From: Triatoma infestans
Taxonomy: Eukaryota > Arthropoda > Insecta > Hemiptera > Reduviidae
Direction: 5' to 3'
Length of the DNA stretch: 64,000 nt
NCBI GenBank assembly: GCA_011037195.1
Contig: JAAEAF010002406.1
Location: 1 to 64,000 of the forward strand
Every line of letters starts with the position of its first letter. Position 1 is the first letter of the stretch. The notes under the pieces are model-generated. The model was not told the DNA's origin and did not search any database. It saw only the letters and a list, made by a program, of their open reading frames with translations. Shown here in pieces: positions 35,095-48,000 of this stretch. Made by a program: the position numbers and the translations under genes.

Positions 35095-35455
35095 TTCCCG
35101 GGAAAAATGATTCAAATAAAAGTTATAGATATTTATGTATGTAGATAGTGTACGAAGTTTAAAGAAAATCGTTGGAGCTGTTTTCGAGAAAATCGCAAAA
35201 AACTGAAAAAAAAATCAGTCAATCAGTAAACTCGCAATTATGGTTTATGAATTTTCTCTGCAACCTGATCGTGTCAGATGCGGTGATAGTATCTAAACCA
35301 GCTTCTTCCATTTGCTAAAAAAACATTTTTTTTTTTTTTTTGAACTTAGGGGACTTCAAAACATATATTACCGATGATAACGTAATTTTTTAAAAATTGA
35401 CACGATTGCAATTTTTTTTTTTTTACTTTCTCATATTAGCAGTAAAAGAAACACA
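35095..35455 (-). repeat. HINE-like left-half fragment
   Basis: From TTCCCGGGAAAAATGATTCAA to a degenerate left end AGCAGTAAAAGAAACAC. Confidence 0.65.
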
Positions 35456-35485
35456 CAACCTATCCTACCTACAAAAAAAAAAAAA

Positions 35486-36455
35486 TCTGGTGTGAAATAC
35501 TCACACAACTTTCTCTTACTCCAGTTCTCAAAATTATAATTGACAAATTTTATAGTTTGTGTACCAAATATAACGAAATTCGTGGAAAACTGAAAAAACA
35601 GGTCAATAAAAGCGCACTTCCGGTTTAATAATTTCCTTGAAAGTCGGATTTTGGCCATCTATTTATTTCTAATTAATTTTCTTTGGATGATAGAATTATA
35701 TAATCAAGTGTGATAGCACTTTAGAGGAAGGTGTAACCCCACTCCTCCCCTAATAGTACCCTTAAATGAATTTTCTCAGAGAAATGTTTTAAATAAAAGA
35801 TGTAGATCCTTGCATTCTTAGTTTTTATAAACGTTTCAAGAAAATCGTGAAAAAGTGAAAAAAAAATCATTTAGTAAAGTGGTAAACTAAACGCACTTCC
35901 GGTTATCCGACTTTTTTGAAACTCGGAATTTCAACAACATATTTAATTCTAATTAACTTATTTAGATGACAGAATTGTCTAATAAACTGAAAAATCACTT
36001 TAGATGAAAACCTAACCCCACACCTCCGCCATAACTGCCCTTAAATGAATTTTCCCAGAGATATGTTTCAAATAAAAGTTGTAGCTCGTTGTGTGTGTAG
36101 TTGATATACCAAGTTTTAAAAAAATCGGCGGAGACATTTTTGAGAAAAACGCAAAAAAGTAAAAAACAAAACAAACTAGTAAAGTGGTACTTCCGGTTGA
36201 GGAATTTTGACAGATAACGTACAGTCAGATCCTAATCTGAACTCCTAATATCAAAATGGAATATCAAGTTTCAACTTTCTGCGGTTTTCGTTATTGAACT
36301 GTGCTGTTCACAAACACACACACAGACAGAGATTTTTGTTAAAAATCACTTTTTTGGACTCAGGGGACCTCAAAACGGATATTTCCGGTGAAAACTCGAT
36401 GTCGAAAATTTGACACGATTACAAATACTCCCTCCTACTAGGTGTAAGAGAAAGT
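35486..36455 (-). repeat. HINE-like repeat, full-length
   Basis: 970 bp with both ends, both modules and three CCGGAAGT-type cores. Only about 30 bp separate it from the preceding fragment in the same orientation. Confidence 0.88.
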
Positions 36456-37384
36456 AAAAATATATAGATTACAGAAATATTAAGGTCTGGTTAAAGAATA
36501 ATAAACTATTACAGCCATGACAGTATTTATTACTTAGTATTATTAGCTCTACCTGTCTACTCTTCTGGGAAGTAAAGCTGGTATTATGATACCCCTATCC
36601 TTTGGACCACCTGGGGGGGGAGAAGATTTCTTTGTTACAAGATTACTCAGCAATTTATTATTTTAGAGTGCCCTTTAGTAATCTTGGGCGATTATATTTC
36701 TGTAATTTATATACTGTTATTAGGATTATATACTATATTGTATTATACAGTGTTCAGCCTTACATACAAGTTGTTTACTAAGCAAAACTTTTTTTGTTTC
36801 TGTAAGAGCTCCGACTGATTTTTAGCCGGCCGGGCAGACAAAAGCAATGTGCTGACAAAGAACTCACTCTGGCAGGTCATGGTTCCTTTTTGGCTCTTTA
36901 CCAGGATTATTTAAAATAATAAAGACAGCCTTTCAGGTGTTTTGTGTTTTTTTTTAAAGATCCTCTTTGCATTGCAAGAGATTATCCTCCTATCGAGAAA
37001 TGCATATTTTTTTTGGCAAGAAGCTAGCGTGGAAACTGTAGTTAATGTTGAGCAAATTGGAATGTGGCATTTTGGCAGAAACCCTTTTTTCAATCTGCTT
37101 TATTTTTCCCATTTAATGTAAGTAATTCTGTTTGTAGATTCCGATATCTCGGATTTAATACCTACGTTCAAACAATTCTACCCGGATCTGATCTGATTAG
37201 TTTACGTATTTGTTAAATTTTGACAAATTATTTCGGTTTTTCCTAAAGAGTTCTTATTCATCTTCTCGAGTGACTCGTCACGAGTTCGAAATTTTGAGAA
37301 CCAGTATTGTCTATTCTCCTAGAAAGTGTCCTTACATCAAGAACATAATGCAGCCGCAATGACAACTGTTGTTATATTCCCAAC
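36456..37384. other. unannotated stretch
   Basis: No coding family, repeat end or RNA gene recognised. Confidence 0.35.
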
Positions 37385-38285
37385 AGTCCTCACGCGGTAG
37401 TCTACTGGCTAGCGCACTCGCTTTTGGTGCGAGATTTCAGGGTTCGATTCCCGTGAGAGCAAAGTCGGTGCGTTTTTTTTTTTAATGGCATTAGCCTTTA
37501 GCCATACACCAGCAACATAATAAATATTTAGTGTTGTATTATGGATAAACAATTCAGTTAAAGTAGTAATTGTATTTTTGAAAAATGCTTGCAAATTTTC
37601 ATGATTGAAGGATTTTATTTACGAATTCGTATAATATCTTGAGCACTTCTATATATTATCAGAAAACAAGATTTCTTCATAGACGGCACTCTCTCGAAAG
37701 TACTTCTTAGTTTTATCTTGGAAAATTAATCTGGCCGGTCTGATGTTTACTGCAGGCTATGGACGAGATGTTTGAAATCTTCACGTATTTCACACGAGGA
37801 GCACAGAGAGCTTACTACTTGCTCAATTTTGCACAGATAGGCTCTGCAAATAGCGTGATTTGACCTCAGACGACAGATTGTAGTCAACCATGTGTTTATC
37901 TAATAAATGATCCTTAAACCATGATCTTCCGACAATTCTAATGTTAGATTTGTAAAAATACCCTTTTTCTACAGTTTTTAGATAAATTTTCCCATTTAGC
38001 AAACTCCATTTTTATACAAATGGCGATAGTATGCTTTGTAGGATAGCTGGAGATTTAGTAGTTCTCCGTGAATGGCTGCTTCTCGTGCTAGTTTGTCTAA
38101 GTCGGTGTTAACCCAGAATATTGTGAAAAAAGTGGGAAGCTACAGTTGGTAGCGCCCTAAGTAACGAAGGCCGGAACTAAAACGGCGAGGGAACTGCGGT
38201 GTGCTTACCTTACCACCCCCGTTAACAATACAAATCGCCGTTTGGCAAGCCTTGGCCTTTCATGGGCTTTTGCGCCATAGGGTAT
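37385..38285 (+). mobile_element. SINE B copy interrupted by a LINE
   Basis: The head at 37390-37462 folds as a tRNA: anticodon stem CTCGC/GCGAG around a 7-nt loop, and a T arm GGGTTCGATTCCC. It looks most like tRNA-Pro or a relative. The body continues at 38108 after the LINE insert and ends at GCGCCATAGGG near 38282. Confidence 0.82.
37471..38098 (-). mobile_element. LINE 3' fragment inserted in SINE B
   Basis: Minus-strand insert with a T run at 37473-37483 (its poly(A)) and a target duplication AAGTCGGTG at 37462-37470 and 38099-38107. The minus strand reads RLRSNHAICRAYLCKIEQVV then CEIREDFKHLV, the His/Cys-rich C-terminus of an RNase-H-type LINE. Confidence 0.82.
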
Positions 38286-38469
38286 ATTCCCAACAGAACT
38301 GGGTGAATTTATATTTCAACGATAAATTTTTTACAAAAAAGATCTGTTGTCAAACACTCACACCAGATTCGGTGATATTTAGACGTTTCGGTGATAATAT
38401 AATTTTTCGAACGCATCGAAATAAGAAGTTGTGAATTTGGACCAGCTAAACCTCATAAGATTATATATA
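38286..38469. other. stretch before the P4HA 5' region
   Basis: Holds a HINE-like end stub with both hairpin arms (38342-38371: TCTGTTGTCAAACACTCACACCAGA) fused head to head. A non-coding P4HA 5' exon could lie here or upstream; no start site can be named. Confidence 0.3.
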
Positions 38470-38610
38470 CAACCACAACTAACAAGTGTAAGTGTAACAG
38501 AAACATTACATTGAAGTGAACTCTCTACAGGAACTTGGTGTTTACTCTGAAGATGGATGAAAATCCGAAACCGGCCTTGAACAATATAAATATGCATGCT
38601 ACGACGGATA
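38470..38610 (+). repeat. repeat with hammerhead-ribozyme-like core, copy 1
   Basis: AACAAGTGTAAGTG... to GCTACGACGG, matching 54010-54150. It carries CTGAAGA (38547-38553), a perfect stem GGAT/ATCC with GAAA tetraloop (38555-38566), and GAAA (38567-38570): the CUGANGA / stem II / GAAA order of hammerhead cores. TGTTTA (38539-38544) can pair with TGAACA (38578-38583) as part of stem I. Penelope-like retroelements are known to carry such ribozymes. The U of the cleavage triplet appears mutated. Confidence 0.5.
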
Positions 38611-38821
38611 AAATACCAGATAAATTTTGTATAAATGAAAACCGAATTATCCTATGTTGTTCTAGTGATCGTTATTTTTTAGGAGCGCTAGTGTCGCCTG
38701 GAGACACTGTAAAAACATTGGTATTCTACACATAAATATCTGAAACAAAGTAAATCAAATATAATTTAACCAAAGTATTAAGTTCTATTGTTAAGTAATA
38801 TAATTTATTCTTTTTTTATAG

Positions 38822-39017
38822 GAATGCGGCGGAGTGGGGTACTACGTGCGTGGCTAGCATGTACGCTGCTGGCATGTGCATGTATGCAGAACTGCTTCGC
38901 CGAGTTATATACAGCTTTGGCCGATCTAGAAGAATTATTAGATACGGAAGCAGTATTTTTACAAACTTTAGAATCATATATTACACAACAAGAATCAAGG
39001 CTAAATCTGTTAAAAAG
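38822..39017 (+). CDS. P4HA: P4HA coding exon 1: start codon and signal peptide
   Basis: A TTTTTTTATAG acceptor stands two bases before the ATG at 38824, so a non-coding 5' exon probably lies further upstream; I could not place it. The exon encodes residues 1-64 and two bases of codon 65. Basic residues are followed by a hydrophobic, Cys-rich core ending in CFA, then ELYTALADLEELLDTE, the typical mature start of alpha subunits. The donor is AAAAG|GTAATA. Confidence 0.92.
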
Positions 39018-42000
39018 GTAATATTTTCAAAAATAAATCTGTAATATTAATTTGTATTATAAAGTAAATAAAATTTTCAACAGTATGAATTCAATCTTGT
39101 ATAGTTTTAGACTCAGAGGCCGTCTGAAAAAATAGGCCATTACTTCATTTTAAATATTTCCGTGGAATTCCGATCTGCTTTTTTTCCTTGAAAAGTCGTG
39201 AACGCCCAGGGCATATTCTAGCCAAAGGCGTGATGGCTAGATTTCTGAAGGAACAAGCTCCCTTAGCTGCTTGTGAGGGATTAAAGCAAATTCTATAAGG
39301 ATCTACCCTTCATTGTTTAGCTTCAAAAGAAATTTTATCAAGGCTTTTGAAGATCGGAAGCTTGAAGTTAAGAAAGGACTCCAGTTGGTATATGAATGGC
39401 TCCAGAATGTAGAAGAGAGAGTTATTATACAGATTCTGGCATTTCGCTAAGCCTAGAAGGCCCGGTCTTTCAGGCAAATCCTGATAAGTGTGTGCGCTAT
39501 TAGTCACAAGAGAAGGATTCATGTGATTTAAATTAACCTTTTTCATGGTTTCATTCTTTCTTCGAGCTGTAATAAAACAATGTCTTTTTGGTTTAAGAAA
39601 AAGCATATTAATACAAGCGTGGCATTAAAGTTGGAATTTTCCCATTTTGAGGCAGAAAATTTGTTAATTTAGTGCTGAACTGTTCTAGGCAATATGAAGA
39701 TGTGTACCTCTTGGAATGATTGTAGTTCTCTTATTACTTACTGTCCACTGCTGCTTTAAGAAATAAGGATTATTGCACTTGTTGTGTTAATTTTATTATC
39801 TGCAAGTTCAGCTTATGTGAAAGATAAGCCAAATATCCTGCAAGGGTTACTCTTAAGACTCCTAAGTCTTGTTGAGCAAACAATACCCAAAATGTATTAT
39901 CGTCCCCAAAATGTACTGTTATAGTGTAGATATGTATTATCTCACAAAGTGTCTGCTAGACAAATCCTTCATAGTAATTTACCAAGTGACAGATCCAAAA
40001 ATAAAAAATAAAAATAAACCTTGCCACAATATTGGCTGCATGTAAAATTTAAATGACCCAGATCAACTGTTAAATGAAATGGAACTAGTTCAACGAGTCA
40101 AATTAGTTTCAATTAGTAAATTTAAATAGATACTTTTTTATAATTGTCAAAGGAGTGCTAAAATATAAATGAACAATATTAAAGTAAACTTTCTATCGAT
40201 GCTAACATAATTTTAAATATTACTAAAATCGTCTAAAAAAATACAAAATCCTAAAAAACAGACCAAAAAGTTACTTCCTGTTTCGTCAGTATTTTAATAT
40301 TATGTCAATAACCTTTAGGGGCAATTCCATTTTTTAGTTACATTCCCTTCTACCACTCTCGAGATAATAGCATTTGTTCTAAAAACAAAGTTTTTTATTA
40401 AAAATACAAAACATGCCTCAGAAAAAGTAATATCAAGATTGAAATTGTGCACTTTTTCGTCTTATATGGTTCACAGACACAAACAAATTATATCTGTTTT
40501 AGGTTACAAATTTCACTTGATATAAAATATGATAACATAAAGGGGAGGTTTTCTAAGCACAAAGTGCTGCTCCTTTTGTTACATAGCAATTTGTAAATGG
40601 AATTCAATTCTTTAAACAGTTTAATCGAGGTTTATTTTACAATAGTGTACTGGGTAATGTACTATAGTTTCTTTTTTTTTGAGTTAATATGAGTTTTAAG
40701 CTTTCGTGCCGATTATGTGAAAAACAAGGTTTAATAATACATATGTTCTCCGCAAAAGTCACAGGACTTTTAGAACTCTTTGAAAAGAATCTGTTTCGAA
40801 GTGAACTTTAAGGATTGAAATGTCGATAAAGCACTGTAAGAAGTCCTTTTAAAACAACATTTTTAACCTTTTCTCTTTTCAAAGAGATGATGGCTTTATC
40901 CGCTATTCTCTTCTTTTTTTTTAACTGACCGATCAGTTTCGAGGCCACCAAAACCACTAAGTTTCGAGGCCAACTTTAGACCACTAACAGCCATGTACAT
41001 TTTCAAATTGTTTTTATCAAATAATTCTGAAGTCTTAAGTTTGGCGAAAACACGAAACCGATTGGTCAGACAGAAAGGATAGATGGACTTTTTTTGAACT
41101 CTGAAAGGAATGTTGTTTCAAAGTAGAAATATTGATAAAGCATTGCAAAAGGTCCTTTTAGAACTATACACATATAATACTATAAGTTTTTTTTGTTCAT
41201 TGTGCTTAAAAACTTTTACAAAATGTATATGTAATTCTTTTAAAGTCATTATATATAATATGTTTATAAAATACTCTATTTATACAGCATCCAGCTTTCG
41301 ACTTGGGAGCCAGATCGTTTTCAAGGTAACAAAACTAGATTAGAACAACATTATTGCAGGTTACAGTTTTTATTGTAATTGCTGTGTTGTTCTAATCTAG
41401 TTGTGTTATCTTGAAAATAACCTGGCTCCCAGGTCGAAAGCTCGGTATTATATAAATAAAGTGTTTTAAACATATTATATCAGGACTTTTAGTCATTTAA
41501 TTTTAACCATCATATTTTTTATAAATATAGTTATTATTTTACTTGTTATTCGACGTTTAACAAACACATTTTTTTCTATTTTTCCCAGGAGAGCTGAAGA
41601 ATATCGCAAAGAACATCAGCTGGCCAGCAAAGATGTTGGTGAATATCTGTCAAACCCAATTAATGCATATCTCCTAGTCAAAAGGCTCACCTCCGATTGG
41701 AAGAGTACCGAAAATCTAATGGATGATCAAGTAGCCAAAGGTAAGTTACACTTATATTTTTAATTGTATTCTTGGACTTCTTTTATATTTTATTTGTATG
41801 AGCAAATGTAATTGTGTAGATTTATCCATGTCAGTATACCATGACAAGACAGAACATTGTAAAGGAATAAGGTGAAATAAATATATATTGAAAAGTATAT
41901 TAAAAAATATATTTATTTATATTTTTTTCAAAACATATTGTCACAAAAAATTACACAGTTGGATGGTATTCATTTCTCTCGGCACAATAGATCTGGAATT

Positions 42001-45000
42001 GTCCAACATTTTTTGACTATAGATCCTTCATAATAACATCCAGAACAGCGTCCACATTTACATGTAGTGCCAGCAGCGCAACGTCTATGTTGATTTAGCA
42101 AGTGAAAATAGACAGCCTTTTCATTATCGCAATCCTCACCGGGTCCTTTCAGACAATCTAGAATGCCATTCTTGTTTATAAAGCTGCCAAATTCACATTG
42201 TGTTAATTCGTTGCAATTTTCACCAATACACTGTGTATATGTATGTGCCAGCTCGATCATTACTGTGGCCATGAGGATTGCTGCCAATGATGTTGTCATC
42301 TTCCTTCTAGCTGGCGAATTGATGCTATTTACTAGTTATCTTGTCCTTTTTATAAGACCGTCCTAAGGCCCTCAAGAGGGATACAACAAAAAGGAAAGAG
42401 CGAGAGAGAAAACAAGACATTATAATCCACCCACTTGATGGGACTTTTTTCTGTTCTATGCAATGAACTTTTCCATTTTCAGTCTGGTATCTATTTTTAA
42501 TCTACTAATTAATATGTCATGTCAGTCTTGTATTATTTCAAATAGTATACTTCTCGTTCCTTTTTTTATAAGATCCTCTTTTCTATTATTAGATTTTAAT
42601 TATTTATAAAAATAATAATAAACTAATTATACTAAAATAGGACTTTTTTTTTGCTTGTTAATGAGGTTAATATTAATAATAGATAACAAAAAAAAAAAGT
42701 TTTTAGTGATTAGTACGGATCTCTGTTTTGTGTGTATGGTGTGAACTAATAACTCAAAAAGGAAAAGCGGTTCTAAGCCCAATCAAATGTTCCATTTACC
42801 ATTATAATATTTTCATTGATAGAATTCTTAGAAGGTAGAATGACGGAGCGAAGAGTGATGATAATTGGTAGCTTGATGAATGTAGAATATTATAGACTGA
42901 TTGGTAGCGCTTGAAGAGTTATGTGACTAGTTAGAACCCTTGCTTGTTCTAATGGAAGATAGTTAGTGGTACTAGGCAGATGAATCTTTTAAGTTTTATG
43001 TTCAGACTTATTAACTCCTTGAAGTTGATGTAGCCACTGATCTTTATTTTTTAAAGCTCTCTGGCATCTAATTGTTAAGCCCTCAGTTGGCCATCTTTTT
43101 ATTGAATTCGTCCTTCCGCTTCAGTCTACTTCTAGCTGGAAGATTCCCCGTCAAAACCCAATTTCCAGTCATTGTATGGGCGTGAATAGGGGAGATAATG
43201 CATAGTTGAAATGCGATTAGAGGCTCAAATGTGGTGCCTTCATGCTGCAGCTGCTACTAGAACTATTGAGTCCAACTTGCGTTTATTACAAAATCCATAA
43301 AATTTTGCAGATGCAATGCTGAATATGACTGAAATTAAAAGATTTATGAAGATACCAACGGATGAAGATTTAACTGGAGCTGCAATTGCTCTGATCCGAT
43401 TACAGGATACATACAATATGGATACAGCATCAGTAGCCAAAGGTGAACTTATGGGAGTTCAGTATACTACACAATTGTCCGGTAAGAGTCTAGTATTATT
43501 ACCAAGAACTTTTTCATAGTTTCAAATTTTCACTTGTTTATTTGTTAAACCAATGTTTAGTTTGAATTATTAGTAAAATGAGTTCTTTTTATTTCTTTCA
43601 GCGAATGATTGTTTCGAATTAGGACGGCAGTCCTACTACAATCAAGATTTCTATCATACTGTGTTATGGATGACTGAAGCTCTAGCAAGACATGACCGAG
43701 AATCAAACAGAACAGATACCGCCAGATGGGAAATACTTGAATATCTCGCCTATTCTACCTATATGCAAGGTATATATATATATTTTTTTTAATATGTGGA
43801 TGGGTCCGCAATACCTAAGATTTTTAGGCTGAGCTAATTGAGATCATAAGATGGATTACAAGAGTATTTTCTTCTGCCGCGATTAGGAAGCCAAAACTAG
43901 TGTTACTGATTGAGTGATAAGGATAAAGCAAAGTGGCACCGGATCGTCCTGCTCCGGAGGTTCTGGCTTGTACTTTTCTGTGGCATATCAGAATGCACGT
44001 TCCATTCTTACTGCTATTTCGTACTCTTATTTATTGGTATCATACTTCTCATTCCTAAGAACATGATCTGCTTTTTTGTTAAGGTGATGTACAGAGCGCT
44101 CTCGATATGACAGATCAGTTACTGGAGTTAGTGCCAGATCACAAACGAGCTTTAGGCAATAGGGCATACTATATAAATGCTTTGGAAAAAGGAATTCCTC
44201 AAGAACAAATTGCTCAGGTATGTAGACAGTTTTTAGATGTTTTAAATTGAAGATCTTTTAAATATGATATTAGTTATAATTAAAAAAAATATAATTGAAT
44301 ATTTACTCACATCTCTTAGTGAAAATTGAAGTATGTTTAAATTCATGAATTTCTGAATTTTTATTAATTTTTTCAGAAAAGTGAGTATGATACTCTTCAC
44401 AAATCAGAACGTGAAAAATATGAAATGACCTGCCGTAATGATATGTCACCTCCAGTTAGTATAACATCGCAGTTGAAATGCCGTTATGTACATAAAAATA
44501 ACCCATTTTTAAGGTAATATTCATTTCAGTTAATTAATTATGTAAAAAAAAAATACAAATGAATAATTAAAATCAAAATATAATTAGAACACTTGGATAT
44601 GAATAGTGTGTTGCTAAAATTACAAAAAATAAAGAAGGTTAAGAAAAGTACTTCGCTGTAATCTTCTAGTGAATTTCTTGAGGAAAGCCTTTTATTGGTC
44701 CGCTGGCCACTAATGCCTCCATTATCTTTTTTTTTTAGCAGCAACTCGTTCATCTATTTCGCCGTTGTGCCGCCCACTCTCCTTCTAAGTAGGGCCCTAC
44801 CAACAGCCTCATGGGAGGTCTGTTTGAATGTTCCTTCTATGTCTAGAAAGGAACAGATAGCGGTTTCTTTGATATCAAGAGCCCTCTGGATCACATGCGT
44901 CAGCATACACAGAACTGTATCCGTTGATCTTTCACTCGGTATGCAAAGGTTTTGGGTGGAAATTCACCCTCTCCAGAATCTTCTGTGCGTATATATTTCT

Positions 45001-48000
45001 CCTTCTCCATTGCTATAAGAAAAAAAAAGACAATTGCGTAGTATACTGAACTCCCATAAGTTCACCTTTGGCTACTGATGCTCTATTGCTGTATTGTAAG
45101 GGAGATTGATCCGAAGGAATTTGGTAGAATGGCGTCTCCTTTCCTATTTTGGAGATAAACGCCTCTCTGGCCTTTCTCTATGGTCTCGGTGCCGAACTTC
45201 TTCGATTTATTCTAACCAGATACATAAAGATTTCCGCCGCAGGCAGAGAGCCAATGTACCCACAGAATTTACTATAACTTTTCCTTCGCGTTATTTATAT
45301 TTTGTTGTAGACAGTAAGTCTATCCGTGTAGCTTTGGCAATTTTGCATGCACTTCGCTTTATTGAAAACCTTGCGCAATTCAGATTTTTGCTCCACCAGG
45401 GGGGCATTCCTGCTACAACCCTTGAATTTGCTAACAGGAGAACTATCTTCAGAAGCACCTATAAGTGCCCTATTTACTTATGGGTGCTACGTTTACTTAA
45501 ACCCCCTTAAATGAATTTTCCCGAGGAAATGTTTCAGAGCAAAGCACTTTGTATGTGCTGATGTTAAGTATACCAAGTTTAAAGAAAATGCTAGAGCCAT
45601 TTTCGATAAGATTGCAAAAAAACTGAAAAACCATTCAGTAGAGTGGCACTTCCGGTTGAGGAATTTGGACAGATAACTTACTATCGGACATCACGGTGAC
45701 ACGGAGATCATCGGAGAACTTCACGGCGACATTATCGAAACAGAATATCAATTCTGAACTTTATGCAATTTTTCTAAGATTGTTGCGCTGTTTTCTAAAA
45801 ACCACTTTTTTTTGGACTCAGGGACTTCAGAAGGAGTGTTTCCAGTTAAAACTCGATTTTGAAAATTTGCAACCATCACAATACTTCCTCTAACCAGCAG
45901 TAACTGAAGTAACAATTGTATTTTGGATGAAAATTTTTTAGTTAAAATTGTAAGAAAATTGCGTTAAGAAAAAGTCATGTTGAATATGAGGATAGGTCTG
46001 AAACGCTGGATAACATCTGGGATTTTATCCATCGTAGCATGCATATTAAAGATGTTCCTGACCGGTTTCGGATTCTCTTCCATCGTAGAATAAGTCAATC
46101 AAATGGACACTGTTAGTGGACATTGTGGTTTAAAGAGGCATCCCTACGTAAAGGGGCTTATGCCGGATCCATTTTGTAGAGTCTGTGAAACAGAAAAGGG
46201 AAAACACCCATCCATTTTATGACAGATTGCCTGGGTTGTGAGTAAATTAGGTTCAGGACCTTTGGTCGGAACAGGATGTCTGCGGAAGAGCTTAGGTTAT
46301 TTTCCCTTAAGGTTCCCCTTAGGCTATTTCCCCTCCGATTTGTTAGGACTGCGATGAATCTTAGATAGATTAGACCAGGGTCTGGATATTTGTGACCCGG
46401 TTTGTTGTTGTTTTTCTTGGGGTAGCTATATGGGCCCAGTGTGGGGCTCTGGATAGCGTAGGGTTTTGCCCCTCCCCACAGACAAATAATAAATAATAAT
46501 AAGTGTTTAATCTCTTGACGCCTTTTTGTCCCCCAATGTATACTTTTTGTAACACATATGTCACTTTCGGCCGTTTTCGTAATTACGATAATTTCCGATC
46601 GTTCATTTGTTCAGCTTCACCTCCAATCAGTCAGTTCTCAGTTCGTTCTCTGCTGGTTTTGTACTTATTCTGTTGTACCCTCGCTCGTACGCGCACGGAA
46701 GTGCTCTGCATTTTCCACGTGCACCCCGCATATTGAGTGTTTTGTTTTCTCTCTGTTAGTTTGCCGCAAGTATACGAGCGTCTCGTTTCTCACCTCTTTC
46801 GTTACACCGCATTTTCACGGGTACACAGTTTTCCGCTATTCTCGTTTCACCGCATGTTCCCCGCTTGAGTACAGAACATCATACAAAGGAATCTACGTAT
46901 GCCTACTTGGCCTTCAATCTGCTTGCCTTTTAGACTGGAGGACACCATCTACGTTCACAAAGGTATCTGGGGCCAGGGGAGTGGGGGAGTCGCCTCTCTT
47001 TTCCTTTTGGGATCCCTTTCCTTGGGGCGTTGCTACGCCGGTGTCCACATCTTACAAGGTAAGCGTTCTATTATTCATTATTATTGAAATTACTATTCTC
47101 TGTTTCCCCGCATTAAGAACTACACCTCAAATACAGTCCACTTACCGCATTTGTTTGACAAGATCAGACAAATTTTTGGTCCTCCTGGCCGAATGAAAAA
47201 ACAAATTTTGGTCCTATTCAAATTCAAAAATAAGAAAAATAACAAATTTTGATCTAACACGTGTCCAATTCGTGAAAATAGTAACTTTCGCCTTTCAAAT
47301 CGGTGAATTTATTTCTAAATTAAAATCCATAATTATTTCTAATATATTTTAACTAGTCGGATTCATAAAAATAATAATTTTTCCCTTTTTAAATCAATTA
47401 ATTCATCTCAAAAAATTAAAAAATCGTAACATCTTCCAACAAAATTGTGCATGTTCAGAGCATGTCTGTATAATCATAACATTCGAAGTTAAAATTGTAC
47501 ATATCTTTAGTTTTCAAGTTGACCTCAAGTATAAAGTTCAATTTCAAAAAAACAGCCTTTAAAAGTGCTTGTTGCTAGGCGAATTCCCGCCGTGTATCGC
47601 AGTGTTACGTATAACCCCGCTAGAGCGCTGTTATCTCACTTCCCACAGCTGGCTTATAACCTCATGTAACCTTGCCTTGTTTACATTCCCATTGTTATTG
47701 TTTTTGTTTACCTGTCAACGTATGCCATTGAAATAAGCCTTTTAATTCTTCAATTCAATTTAATCGCTTATTCATGTTTCCTTTTCTCAATATTAATTAT
47801 TATTAATTAACTTCGATACAATTAAAGAATTTTACGAATCATAAATTATTTTATGTGCAGTTAAACTGTTTCATTTATGTGTATCTCTACAACTCAGTTG
47901 TTTCATTTCGATTAAAATATTTTATATTCCGCTTCCTTCTTATCCTGTACACCTCGCTCTGTTGTCCACGAATACGGAACCATGCCTAACACTGAGGCCA

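Noticed and set aside
39310..39606. A 98-codon minus-strand frame in P4HA intron 1
   Set aside because: No signal peptide, domain or promoter seen; the length is not unusual by chance. Mentioned only in the intron entry.
46558..47196. A 212-codon frame in the BEL/Pao 5' LTR
   Set aside because: It lies entirely in the LTR, is not open in the 3' LTR copy and has no family similarity.
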